NCBI GenBank assembly: GCA_050741255.1
Contig: JBOIEQ010000006.1
Span: forward strand, 1-61,007
Source of the DNA: CAZXNF01 sp050741255
GTDB lineage: Bacteria > Pseudomonadota > Gammaproteobacteria > Burkholderiales > SG8-41
Direction of reading: 5' to 3'
Length of the DNA stretch: 61,007 nt
Position numbers and translations under genes: made by a program. Below the pieces are notes generated by a model. It was not told where the DNA came from and did not search any database. It saw only the letters and a program-made list of their open reading frames with translations. Positions 24,683-32,840 of this stretch are shown here, piece after piece (the stretch's first letter is position 1; each line of letters starts with the position of its first letter).

Positions 24683-25948
24683 CTAGTGTTCTTCAGGCCG
24701 CCGGGCCAGCCGGACGCCCAATTGTTTCAGTTTGCGGTAAAGATGCGTGCGCTCGAGCCCCACGCTCTCCGCCACGCGGCTCATGTTGCCGCCTTCCTTG
24801 GCGATGTGGTGCTCGAAATAGATGCGCTCGAAGGCGTCCCGCGCTTCGCGCAGCGGGCGGTCGAGCGACAGGCCGTTGATCTGCGTCTCGGCGCCCGAAG
24901 GGGCGGACTCGTCCAGCACGTGCGCGATGTCCTGCGGGCCGATTTCCTCACCGGGCGCGGTCAGCGCGAGCGAGCGCACCGCCGCCTCCAGTTGGGTCAG
25001 ATTGCCCGGCCATTCGTGATTGCGCAGCAGATTCAGCGCGGCCGTCGAAAAGCGCTTGAGCGGCACCTCGCGCGCCTCGATCAGGCGCGCCAACAGCACG
25101 CCGGCGAGTTCGGGCACGTCGTCGCGGTGTTCGCGTAGCGCCGGCACCCGGATGGCGGCCGCCGACAGGATGCCGTACAGGCGCGCATCGAAGGCACCCT
25201 GCCCGACCAGGTCGGCGAGCGGGCGGGTCGAGCCGCACACCAGGCGGGCGTTGTACTTGTCGAGGCGGCCGGCCGCCACCAGGAGCCCCTTCTGCTCGAG
25301 CTTGGACAGTTCGGACACGTCGTACAGGAACAGGATGCCGTCGTGCGCCTGGGCCAGCAGGTCGAGTGGTGCGTCGATGAGCCCCGAGGTCTGCGCCGGC
25401 GCGATCCACGGCGTATGCGCCTGGTGCAGGAACCGCGCCGCGATCTCGGCGCCGCAGCCCGGCTCGCCGGTCAGCAGCACGGGCAGCTTGAGATTCGCCA
25501 CGCGCGCGAGCTTCTGCTTCAGTTCCGCAATCGGCGCGCTGCGGCCCAGCGCGGCAAGTGCCAGCTCAGGCTTGGGCTGCGGCTGGCCGTTCTTCAGCGC
25601 GCGACCGACCGTGGACAGCAGCTTCTGCAGCGCGATCGGCTTCTCGAGGAAATCGTAGGCGCCGAGCCGGGTGGCTTCCACCGCGGTATCGATGGTGCCG
25701 TGGCCCGACATCATGACCACCGGCATCGTCAGCTGGCCGTTGGCCGCCCACTCCTTCAGGAGCGTGATGCCGTCGGTGTCGGGCATCCAGATGTCGAGCA
25801 GCACGAGATCGGGGCGCGCCTGCGTGCGCAGGCTGCGCGCTTCGGAGGCGTTCTCGGCGAGCGTGACCTGGTAACCCTCGTCACGCAGGATCTCCGACAG
25901 CAGCTCGCGGATGCCGACTTCGTCGTCTACGACCAAAATCTGTTGCAT
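24683..25948 (-). CDS. ntrX: NtrX-like response regulator with degenerate AAA+ domain
   Basis: A 421-residue regulator in the NtrC/NtrX layout. Receiver 1-120 has acidic pocket DD8-9, phospho-acceptor Asp52 in LLDIWMPDTDG, and a conserved LEKPI loop. A central AAA+ region follows, then a C-terminal Fis-type helix-turn-helix (GGNMSRVAESVGLERTHLYRKLKQLG). The central domain is eroded. Walker A reads GEPGCGAE (161-168), with Ala where Lys is required. The GAFTGA sigma-54 contact loop and its flanks are missing. Walker B reads ILFLYDV in place of LFLDE. It therefore should neither hydrolyse ATP nor remodel sigma-54 holoenzyme, and more likely acts as a phosphorylation-switched DNA-binding protein. 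It follows ntrY by 34 bases. Confidence 0.88.
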   Translation of the reverse strand: MQQILVVDDEVGIRELLSEILRDEGYQVTLAENASEARSLRTQARPDLVLLDIWMPDTDGITLLKEWAANGQLTMPVVMMSGHGTIDTAVEATRLGAYDFLEKPIALQKLLSTVGRALKNGQPQPKPELALAALGRSAPIAELKQKLARVANLKLPVLLTGEPGCGAEIAARFLHQAHTPWIAPAQTSGLIDAPLDLLAQAHDGILFLYDVSELSKLEQKGLLVAAGRLDKYNARLVCGSTRPLADLVGQGAFDARLYGILSAAAIRVPALREHRDDVPELAGVLLARLIEAREVPLKRFSTAALNLLRNHEWPGNLTQLEAAVRSLALTAPGEEIGPQDIAHVLDESAPSGAETQINGLSLDRPLREARDAFERIYFEHHIAKEGGNMSRVAESVGLERTHLYRKLKQLGVRLARRPEEH

Positions 25949-25982
25949 AGGGGAACCTTCATTCTAGCGGGCTTTGGCGGTA

Positions 25983-28163
25983 CTACGCGGCGCTGCGCGC
26001 TTCGACACGCGCGAGCGGCAGGAAAATAGTCACACTCGCACCGCGCGGCGCGAGATTTCCGAGTTCGACGCGGCCGCCGTGCTCCTCGACGATCTTCTTG
26101 ACGATCGAGAGGCCGAGGCCGGTGCCCTTGGGTTTGGTCGTGATGTACGGCTCGAACGCGCGCGCCAGCACCTTGTCGGGGAAACCGGTGCCGTTGTCGA
26201 CGACGGACAGGCTGAGGAAGTCCGCGTCGCGCCGGCTCCGGATGTCGATGCGCGGATCAGCGACGCCCGCCAGCGCATCCTGGGCGTTCTGCAGGAGATT
26301 GTGGATGACCTGGCGCAGTTGCGCCGGGTCGCCCGTCACCGGCGGCGCGTCCAGCGCCAACTCGGCGTGGATGATGCGGCCGAGCGAGCCGTAGAGCATC
26401 AGCACCTCGCGCACCAGCGCGGCGAGGTCGACCGGCTGCATGACCGCTTCCGGCATGCGCGCGTAGTCGCGGAACGCATCCACCATGTGCTTGAGCGCGC
26501 CGACCTGGTTGACGATGGTCTCGGTGGAGCGGGCCAGCATTTCGGCGTCGGCGCCGGACAGCTTGTCGCCCAGTTTCAGTTGCAGCCGTTCCGCCGACAA
26601 CTGGATCGGGGTGAGGGGATTCTTGATCTCGTGGGCGAGCCGGCGCGCCACTTCGCTCCACGCGGCATCGCGCTGCGCCTGCACCACCTGCGTGATGTCG
26701 TCGAACACCACCACGAAACCGTTTTCCCCGCCGGCCGCGAACGGCGTGCCCCGCAGCAGCAGGACCTGACGGCCCGAGGGTCCCGTCCATTCGAGTTCCC
26801 GCTGCCACTTCACGCCGCCGGCGAAGGCATCCATCAGTTCGCGAGCGAGCGGCGCCAGTGCAGCATTGCGCTCGGGCCAGCGTTCGAGCGGCAGCTCGGT
26901 GTAATCGCGGAAGTCGATGCCCAGAATGGCCGCCGCGCTCGGATTGCAGGAACGCACGCACAGCACCAGGTCGAAGGCCAGCACCCCGGCGGACACGTTC
27001 GCCAGCACGCTTTCGATGTAGGCGGCCGCGGTCGCGAACTGCGCCTGGTTGTGCTCGGCGGTGACGCGCGCCTCCGAGAGTTGCTCGGTCATGGTGTTGA
27101 ACGATTGCGTGAGCACCCCCAACTCGTCGCTGGAGGCCACCGGGATACGGCGGCTGAAGTCGCCCTGCGCCACCGCACGCGTGCCTTCCGCGAGTTCGGC
27201 CAGCGGCGCGGACAGCCGTTCCGAGAGCAGGAAAGCGATCGCCAGCGCCGACAACAGCGCCAGCAACAGTGCCATGGTCAGCGTCAGTCCGTAGATGCGC
27301 TTCAGGCCCTGGCGCGCCAGGGTCAGTTCCTGGTATTCGGCCAGCCCGGCCTGTACACCCTCGGCATCCCGCGCCAGCGCCGCCGGCACGGGCTGCGCCA
27401 GTTGCAGCACGCGCACGTCCTCGGCGAGCGACAACACGTTCACCGGCACCAGCGTGCGCAGATACAGGCCGCGTTCCGGGAGCGTTTCCACGGAACTCAC
27501 CGGCTGCTGCATCCGCACCTGCCGCAGCGTGTTCGCCGGCAGCGCCTCGGGCAACAGCGCAGCCGGGCCCGCGGACGACATCGCGAGCAGGCGGCCGCGC
27601 GCGGAATACAGCACGGCCTCGTAGACGCCGGCCTGCTCGCGCAGATCGTTCAGCGCGCCGGGTTGTTCGGCCGTGGGGCGCGCGGCGAGCGTACCGGCCA
27701 TGGTCGTCGCCTTGACCGTGAGATCCTTGAGCAGACTGTCGAGGGCGCCGCGCCCGAGGTTGAGACCGCTGTCCAGCGCGCGTTCGATGCTCTGGTCGAA
27801 CCAGGACTCAATGCTGCGCTGGAGAAACTGCACGGAAACGCTGTAGACGATGGCGCCGGGCACCAGCGCCAGTACGGCGATCATCCCGACCAGCCGCAGG
27901 GTCAGCCGCGAACCGAGGACGCGTGCGCGCACCCGGAGGAGCAGCCGCGCGAGCTGGTACACCGCCAGCGCCGCCAGCGCCGCGGCAAGGACGCCGTTGG
28001 CGACCAGCAGCGTCTGGTAATGCTGGACGAAAAGCCGCGTGTTCGCCGCCGCGCTCGCCAGCAGGAACAGCGTAATGGCGGCGACCACGACGCATGTCAG
28101 CAGCAGCCAGCGCAGCCAGGCGGGTGCCCGGAGCGGTGCAAGACGCGAAAGATCCAGTTTCAT
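25983..28163 (-). CDS. ntrY: NtrY-like membrane sensor histidine kinase
   Basis: A 726-residue sensor kinase. Membrane segments occur near residues 15-37 (WLRWLLLTCVVVAAITLFLLAS), 45-70 and 85-110, followed by a large periplasmic region and a further segment (LTMALLLALLSALAIAFLLSE). A HAMP domain (LSAPLAELAEGTRAVAQGDFSRRI), a PAS-like domain and the kinase core come next. His511 in the H-box LAHEIKNPLTP is the phospho-site. The catalytic domain shows DNGTGFPDKVLARAFEPYITTKPKGTGLGLSI. The start is the ATG overlapping the end of the DUF4390 gene (ATGA); a 16-codon extension is rejected. It should phosphorylate the adjacent NtrX, often linked to nitrogen or redox control, though the cue here is unknown. 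Confidence 0.93.
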   Translation of the reverse strand: MKLDLSRLAPLRAPAWLRWLLLTCVVVAAITLFLLASAAANTRLFVQHYQTLLVANGVLAAALAALAVYQLARLLLRVRARVLGSRLTLRLVGMIAVLALVPGAIVYSVSVQFLQRSIESWFDQSIERALDSGLNLGRGALDSLLKDLTVKATTMAGTLAARPTAEQPGALNDLREQAGVYEAVLYSARGRLLAMSSAGPAALLPEALPANTLRQVRMQQPVSSVETLPERGLYLRTLVPVNVLSLAEDVRVLQLAQPVPAALARDAEGVQAGLAEYQELTLARQGLKRIYGLTLTMALLLALLSALAIAFLLSERLSAPLAELAEGTRAVAQGDFSRRIPVASSDELGVLTQSFNTMTEQLSEARVTAEHNQAQFATAAAYIESVLANVSAGVLAFDLVLCVRSCNPSAAAILGIDFRDYTELPLERWPERNAALAPLARELMDAFAGGVKWQRELEWTGPSGRQVLLLRGTPFAAGGENGFVVVFDDITQVVQAQRDAAWSEVARRLAHEIKNPLTPIQLSAERLQLKLGDKLSGADAEMLARSTETIVNQVGALKHMVDAFRDYARMPEAVMQPVDLAALVREVLMLYGSLGRIIHAELALDAPPVTGDPAQLRQVIHNLLQNAQDALAGVADPRIDIRSRRDADFLSLSVVDNGTGFPDKVLARAFEPYITTKPKGTGLGLSIVKKIVEEHGGRVELGNLAPRGASVTIFLPLARVEARSAA

Positions 28164-28747
28164 GGCGTCCCGGTGAACGTCCAGCGGAACCAGTCGGACC
28201 CGATGTTCCACTCACGCGAAGCGAGCGCGTTGACCTGAAACGGCTTGGGCAACTGTGAAATATCCAGGCGCAGGCGCACCGCGGCCTGATAGCTCTGGTC
28301 CTTGCGGAACGTATCGCTCTCGACCGCCTGCTGGCGGCGTATCCGGGAGATGAAGCCCACGGCTTCGTCGAGCGTGGCGAAACTCCTGAACAACTGGCCG
28401 ACGGTGACCCGGTACTGGCGGGTGAGCGGCTGGTACGACAGGCGATAGGAGAGTTGGCCCCCTGCGACCCGCTCGTTCAGCCAGTACCAGCGCGGACGCA
28501 GAACTTCCCACTCGAACAGGAACGCGAGCGATACCCCCTTGCCCAGGGCATCCTCGAGCGTAGCCGTCAGTTGAATCTCGAAATCGGCTTCGAGGGTGTA
28601 GCCGTCGTCGCGCTCGACCAGGGCGGCGCGCTTGATCTCGATCGCGTCGCCCTGCGCCGCCGGTACGCCCACGCTCCAGGCGAGCGCGGCGACCGCCAGC
28701 GCGAGCAGCGCGCTAAACTTTTTCCAGCGCCGCGTAATAGAAGCCAT
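28160..28747 (-). CDS. DUF4390 domain-containing exported protein
   Basis: A 195-residue protein with a strongly basic n-region (RRWKKF), a hydrophobic core (SALLALAVAALAWSVGV) and an AQG cleavage region, so it is exported. The body is all-beta in character (FEIQLTATLEDALGKGVSLAFLFEWE, YRVTVGQLFRSFATLDEAVGFI), matching the DUF4390 proteins found between rsmB and ntrY in betaproteobacteria. Function is unknown; linkage suggests a periplasmic partner of the NtrY sensor. The ATG lies 35 bases inside the rsmB gene. It is kept because no later start would preserve the signal peptide. The end overlaps ntrY by four bases. Confidence 0.85.
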   Translation of the reverse strand: MASITRRWKKFSALLALAVAALAWSVGVPAAQGDAIEIKRAALVERDDGYTLEADFEIQLTATLEDALGKGVSLAFLFEWEVLRPRWYWLNERVAGGQLSYRLSYQPLTRQYRVTVGQLFRSFATLDEAVGFISRIRRQQAVESDTFRKDQSYQAAVRLRLDISQLPKPFQVNALASREWNIGSDWFRWTFTGTP

Positions 28748-29993
28748 CGTGGTCCGGCGTGGGCAGCAACTGCCCCGCAGGCGCGCCGTCGGCAGCGGGG
28801 AGGGCGGGAAGCGGGAGACGTCGCGCATCGGCGTGGCGCGACAAGAATGCAGCGACCTGACGGTCGTTCTCACGCGCGAAGATCGAGCAGGTGATGTACA
28901 GCAATTTACCACCGACCGCCAGCACCCGCCACAGCGCTTCGAGCAGGCGCGCCTGCTCGTCCGCCAAGGTCGCGAGATCGGTCGGGCGGCGCAGCCACTT
29001 CACGTCCGGGTGCCGGCGGACGATGCCGGAGGCGGTGCAGGGGACGTCCGCGAGCACGCGGTCATACGGCACCCCGTCCCACCACGCGGCCGGCTCCCCG
29101 GCGTCGGCCGCGGCGAGCCGCGCCGTCAGGCCCAGCCGCTCAAGATTGTCGGCCACCCGCCGCAGGCGGTCGCCGTCGCGGTCGAGCGCGGTCAGTTCGA
29201 TGGCCCCGCGTTCCAGGAGGTGGGCGGCCTTGCCGCCCGGCGCCGCGCAGGCGTCGAGCACGCGCATGCCGTCGCGCGCATCGAGCAGCGGGGCCGCCCA
29301 CTGGGCGCCGGCATCCTGCACCGACACCCGCCCATCGGCGAATCCGGGCAGGGTTTTCACCGGCACGGCACGGGCGCACAGCACGCCGTCCTCCTGCACC
29401 GGCCGCGCTTCGATACCCGCCGCCGCCAGCGCCGCCAGAGTGTCGTCACGGCTGCCGCGACGCCGATTGACCCGCAGCGTAAACGGCGGATGCCCGTTGT
29501 TCGCCTCGAGGATGCCCCGCCAGCGCCGCGGATACTCCTCGCGCACCGCCTCGATCCACCAGCGGGGATGAGCATAACGCGCCTCGTCTGTCGCCAGACC
29601 CGCCGCCAGCGCCTCGCGGCGGCGCAGAAAATTGCGCAGCACCGCATTGACGAAACCGGTGCTGTGCCCGTGTGTCCAGCCGCCCGCCACTCCCGCCGCG
29701 GCGTTGACCACGGCATGCGGTGCGGCGCGCGTGTATTCGATCTGGTAGGCGGCGACCCACAACAGCGCGGCCACCCGCGGATCCGCCGGCGTTTCCCGCA
29801 GCAACGGCGCCAGCAGCGCCTGCAGGCGCGTGAGCCAGCGCAAGGTGCCGTAGGCGGCGTCCTGCGCCGCTGCCCGCGTGTGCGCGGTCAGCGCGGGCTC
29901 GGCCGCGCGCAAGGTCTCAAGCGTCGCCGTCAGGCTCGCGCCGGCGAGCACACGGGTAACGGCGAGCGCGGCGATCTTTTGTACGTCGTTCAA
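28713..29993 (-). CDS. rsmB: 16S rRNA (cytosine-C5)-methyltransferase RsmB
   Basis: The enzyme methylates C967 of 16S rRNA. It has an N-terminal NusB-like RNA-binding region (VQKIAALAVTRVLAGASL...AAAQDAAYGTLRWLTRLQALL) and a SAM-binding methyltransferase domain. The latter has VLDACAAPGGKAAHLLE, the DVPCTASGIVRRHPD catalytic Cys motif and the second Cys motif YITCSIFARENDRQ. No ATG is available near the conserved N-terminus. The TTG at 29993, four bases after the fmt stop, is preferred. Other TTG codons at 30029 and 30035 would overlap fmt, so the exact start is uncertain. The length of 426 residues fits the family. Confidence 0.9.
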   Translation of the reverse strand: MNDVQKIAALAVTRVLAGASLTATLETLRAAEPALTAHTRAAAQDAAYGTLRWLTRLQALLAPLLRETPADPRVAALLWVAAYQIEYTRAAPHAVVNAAAGVAGGWTHGHSTGFVNAVLRNFLRRREALAAGLATDEARYAHPRWWIEAVREEYPRRWRGILEANNGHPPFTLRVNRRRGSRDDTLAALAAAGIEARPVQEDGVLCARAVPVKTLPGFADGRVSVQDAGAQWAAPLLDARDGMRVLDACAAPGGKAAHLLERGAIELTALDRDGDRLRRVADNLERLGLTARLAAADAGEPAAWWDGVPYDRVLADVPCTASGIVRRHPDVKWLRRPTDLATLADEQARLLEALWRVLAVGGKLLYITCSIFARENDRQVAAFLSRHADARRLPLPALPAADGAPAGQLLPTPDHDGFYYAALEKV

Positions 29994-29997
29994 GCGT

Positions 29998-30939
29998 TCA
30001 CGCGGGCCGCGCGTCGAAACGCTGGCCAACCGCAAGACGGGCGCCCGCGGCGAACGCCGGGGCGGAAAGACGGCGGCCCCCAGCGCGCTGCAGCTCGGTG
30101 ATCGCGAGGGCGCCGGTGCCGCAGCCGACCACGATGGCTTCGGGGGTGATCGCCACGATCGTCCCCGGCGCCACGATCGGTCCGGACGCCGGCACCGGGC
30201 GCGCTTTCCAGATTTTCACGGGCGTGCCTTCCAACAGCGCTACTGTGCCGGGCGCCGGATCGAAGGCGCGTACCTGGCGCGCGATCTGTTCCGCCGGTTC
30301 CATCCATGCCACCCCCGCATCGCGCGCAGTGATTTTCGCCGCGTACGTGACTTGGCGTTCGTCCTGCGGGACCGGCGTCGGCCATCCCTCCGGCCGTGCG
30401 AGCAAAGCAACGATGTCGTGCGCGCCCTGCAGCGCGAGTTTGTCGTGCAGCGTACCGCCCGTGTCTTCCGCATCGATAGCAACCCGGGAGTGCACCAGCA
30501 TCGGACCGGTGTCGAGGCCCGCTTCCATCTGCATCAGCGTGATCCCGGTTTCGGTATCGCCCGCGAGCAACGCGCGCTGGATCGGCGCCGCGCCGCGCCA
30601 GCGCGGCAGCAGCGATGCATGGATATTGACGCAGCCCAGGCGCGGCATCGCCAGCACCGCCGGTGGCAGCAGGAGTCCGTAGGCGGCGACCACCATGAGA
30701 TCGGGCGCCAGTCGCGCGAGTTCGGCCTGCGCCGTCGCCTCGCGCAGGCTGGCCGGCTGCGCAACCGGCAGACCGCGCGCGACTGCACAGGCCTTGACCG
30801 CGCTAGCCCGCAGCGCGAGACCGCGACCCGCCTGACGGTCGGGCTGGGTGAGGACGCCGACGATGACATGGCCTGCAGCGGCCAGCGCCTCCAGGGCGGC
30901 GGCCGCGAAAGCCGGGGTGCCCGCAAACACGAGACGCAA
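29998..30939 (-). CDS. fmt: Methionyl-tRNA formyltransferase
   Basis: A 313-residue enzyme that formylates initiator Met-tRNA using 10-formyl-tetrahydrofolate. The N-terminal domain begins MRLVFAGTPAFAAAALEAL. The active-site region CVNIHASLLPRWRGAAPIQRALLAGD carries the N-x-H and SLLP motifs, followed by GITLMQMEAGLDTGPML. The C-terminal OB-like domain contains YAAKITARDAGVAWMEPAEQIARQVRAFDPAPGT. It is 20 bases downstream of def, the classic pair for formylation and deformylation. Confidence 0.97.
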   Translation of the reverse strand: MRLVFAGTPAFAAAALEALAAAGHVIVGVLTQPDRQAGRGLALRASAVKACAVARGLPVAQPASLREATAQAELARLAPDLMVVAAYGLLLPPAVLAMPRLGCVNIHASLLPRWRGAAPIQRALLAGDTETGITLMQMEAGLDTGPMLVHSRVAIDAEDTGGTLHDKLALQGAHDIVALLARPEGWPTPVPQDERQVTYAAKITARDAGVAWMEPAEQIARQVRAFDPAPGTVALLEGTPVKIWKARPVPASGPIVAPGTIVAITPEAIVVGCGTGALAITELQRAGGRRLSAPAFAAGARLAVGQRFDARPA

Positions 30940-30959
30940 GGAACTCTCCGCGCCGCCCG

Positions 30960-31463
30960 CTACATCGCGCGCGCGCGCTGTTTTTCCAGCTTGTTGACGA
31001 TGCGGCTGCGTTTCAGCCGCGACAGGTGCTCGACGAAGACCTTGCCGTCGAGGTGATCGATTTCATGCTGGAGGCAGACGGCGAGCAGGCCGTCGGCGTC
31101 GAGCGTCTTGCGGCGGCCGTTCGCATCCAGCCCCTTGACCGTCACTTGCGCGGCGCGCCGTACGATTTCGAACACACCCGGCACGGACAGGCAGCCTTCC
31201 TCGCATTCCGCGTCGCCGCTGCGCGCCACGATTTCGGGATTGACGAGAACCTGCAGCTGGTCATGCGTGTCCGAGATATCGATGATGATGATACGTTTGT
31301 GAACGTTCACTTGCGTAGCCGCCAGACCGATTCCCGGCGCGGCATACATGGTTTCAGCCATGTCCTTGATCAAACGACGAATTTCGTCATTGACCCCGGA
31401 CACCGGCGTGGCGACTGTATGCAATCGGTCATCTGGGTAGACGAGAATGGGCAAAATAGCCAT
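30960..31463 (-). CDS. def: Peptide deformylase
   Basis: A 167-residue metalloenzyme that removes the N-formyl group from nascent proteins. All three motifs are intact: GIGLAATQV near residue 45, EEGCLSVPG near 90 with the metal-binding Cys, and QHEIDHLDGKVF with the two His ligands and catalytic Glu. The ATG at 31463 (MAILPILVYPD) is chosen; a TTG four codons upstream is unlikely. It is the first gene of the leftward def-fmt-rsmB-DUF4390-ntrY-ntrX series. Confidence 0.97.
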   Translation of the reverse strand: MAILPILVYPDDRLHTVATPVSGVNDEIRRLIKDMAETMYAAPGIGLAATQVNVHKRIIIIDISDTHDQLQVLVNPEIVARSGDAECEEGCLSVPGVFEIVRRAAQVTVKGLDANGRRKTLDADGLLAVCLQHEIDHLDGKVFVEHLSRLKRSRIVNKLEKQRARAM

Positions 31464-31642
31464 ATTTTCTTGCAAATTTAAAGCACTAGAGGCAGACTTT
31501 AAACAAGGACTTTAGTTTACGGCGGTTTGCCGTTGATCTCGTTGCACGACTACACCGAATACAGGAGCCGAATCCGGTTCGCGGTTCGGTTGTCGCGTCG
31601 AGATCGCCGGCCGGATCCGTCGCTTGAGAAGGAATCCATCCA
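31464..31642. promoter_or_regulatory. Divergent promoter region between def and the LysM gene
   Basis: This 179-bp region is clearly more AT-rich near 31470-31520 than its surroundings and must drive def leftward and the LysM gene rightward. It holds repeated AAAGTC/GACTTT words (around 31495-31515), which form an imperfect symmetric block. A TTGATC followed 18 bases later by GAATAC near 31530-31560 is a weak rightward promoter candidate. Confidence 0.45.
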
Positions 31643-32803
31643 GTGAAACCAATTATATCGATGCTCCTCGCCCTCCTGAGCCTCGCCTCGGCGGCGCAGG
31701 CCGCCACCGTGAGCGATCTGCAGGACAACGCGCCGGACCGTTATGTCGTGGTGCCCGGCGACACGCTCTGGGGCATTGCCGGGCGCTACCTGAAAAGCCC
31801 CTGGAAATGGCCTGAATTGTGGCAAGCCAACAAGGATCAGGTCCGCAACCCCAACCTGATCTATCCGGGAGAAGTGCTGGTGCTCGATCGCAGCGGCGGC
31901 AACGTCAGCCTGCGGGTCGAAAACACCGTGTCGCTTTCGCCCCAGGTTCGCGCCGAAGCCCTGCAACCGCAGCCGATCCCGACCATACCACTCACCGCGA
32001 TCGGACCCTTTCTGTCGCAACCGCGGGTGGTTGGTGAAGATACGCTGGCCGCCGCACCGGTGGTCGTCGCCCTGCAGGAAAACCGTCTTGCTGTCGGCGC
32101 CGGCAGCCTTGTATACGCCAAGAGCCTCGCGCCCAACATCGATTTCTGGCAACTCCTGCGCCGGGACCAGAAACTGGTGGACCCAGACAGCAAGGAGACC
32201 CTGGGCTGGCTCGCCACCTATCTCGGCGACGCGCGCGTCAAGCAGCGCGGCGACGTCAGCACCCTGGAGATGACGACGAACCTCAAGCAGGAAGTCTACT
32301 TCGGCGATGCGCTGGTGCCCGCGCCGCGCCAGGAACTGGCCGAGAATTTCTATCCGCGCGCGCCCACCAAGCCGATCAACGGCAAAGTGATCCATACCTA
32401 CGGGGACCTGTACGAGACCGGTTCGTTGCGCATCATCGCGCTGTCGAAAGGCGCGCGCGACGGCCTCGAAGTCGGCCACGTGCTCGCATTGCGACGCAAT
32501 CAGGCCACGCGCAACACCCTGCGCCAGGCGCCCTTGTATGGTCGCCTGGGACCCACCGGCGATCCCGCGGTGTCACCCTACAAGCAATTGCCCTTGCGTG
32601 ACCGCACTGCGCCGCTGTATGGCTACTACGGACCGGCCGGGAGCGAATACAAAAATCCGGCAGTAACGATACCGGTGGATGAACTACCGGACTTCCGCTA
32701 CGGTCTGGCGATGGTATTCCGCGTGTTCGATCGGACCTCGTTTGCGCTCGTCATGCAAAGCGACTCGCAGGTCGATCTGTACGACATCGTCACCAATCCC
32801 TGA
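31643..32803 (+). CDS. Exported LysM-domain protein
   Basis: A 386-residue protein with a signal peptide (MKPIISMLLALLSLASAAQA). One N-terminal LysM peptidoglycan-binding module spans residues ~34-82 (YVVVPGDTLWGIAGRYLKSPWKWPELWQANKD...NLIYPGEVLVL). The remaining ~300 residues are a betaproteobacterial-type extension with no catalytic motif that I recognise. It probably sits on the cell wall in the periplasm. It is regularly found just upstream of dprA in betaproteobacteria, as here (37-base gap), but the functional link is unknown. Confidence 0.9.
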   Translation: MKPIISMLLALLSLASAAQAATVSDLQDNAPDRYVVVPGDTLWGIAGRYLKSPWKWPELWQANKDQVRNPNLIYPGEVLVLDRSGGNVSLRVENTVSLSPQVRAEALQPQPIPTIPLTAIGPFLSQPRVVGEDTLAAAPVVVALQENRLAVGAGSLVYAKSLAPNIDFWQLLRRDQKLVDPDSKETLGWLATYLGDARVKQRGDVSTLEMTTNLKQEVYFGDALVPAPRQELAENFYPRAPTKPINGKVIHTYGDLYETGSLRIIALSKGARDGLEVGHVLALRRNQATRNTLRQAPLYGRLGPTGDPAVSPYKQLPLRDRTAPLYGYYGPAGSEYKNPAVTIPVDELPDFRYGLAMVFRVFDRTSFALVMQSDSQVDLYDIVTNP

Positions 32804-32840
32804 CCCGGCGCGGGCCTGGCCCCGCGCAGGAGACGTCCGC

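Noticed and set aside
24683..25948. ntrX considered as a pseudogene because of missing ATPase motifs
   Set aside because: The frame is intact from receiver to helix-turn-helix, with correct spacing to ntrY. Loss is limited to ATPase/sigma-54 features, which fits functional change.
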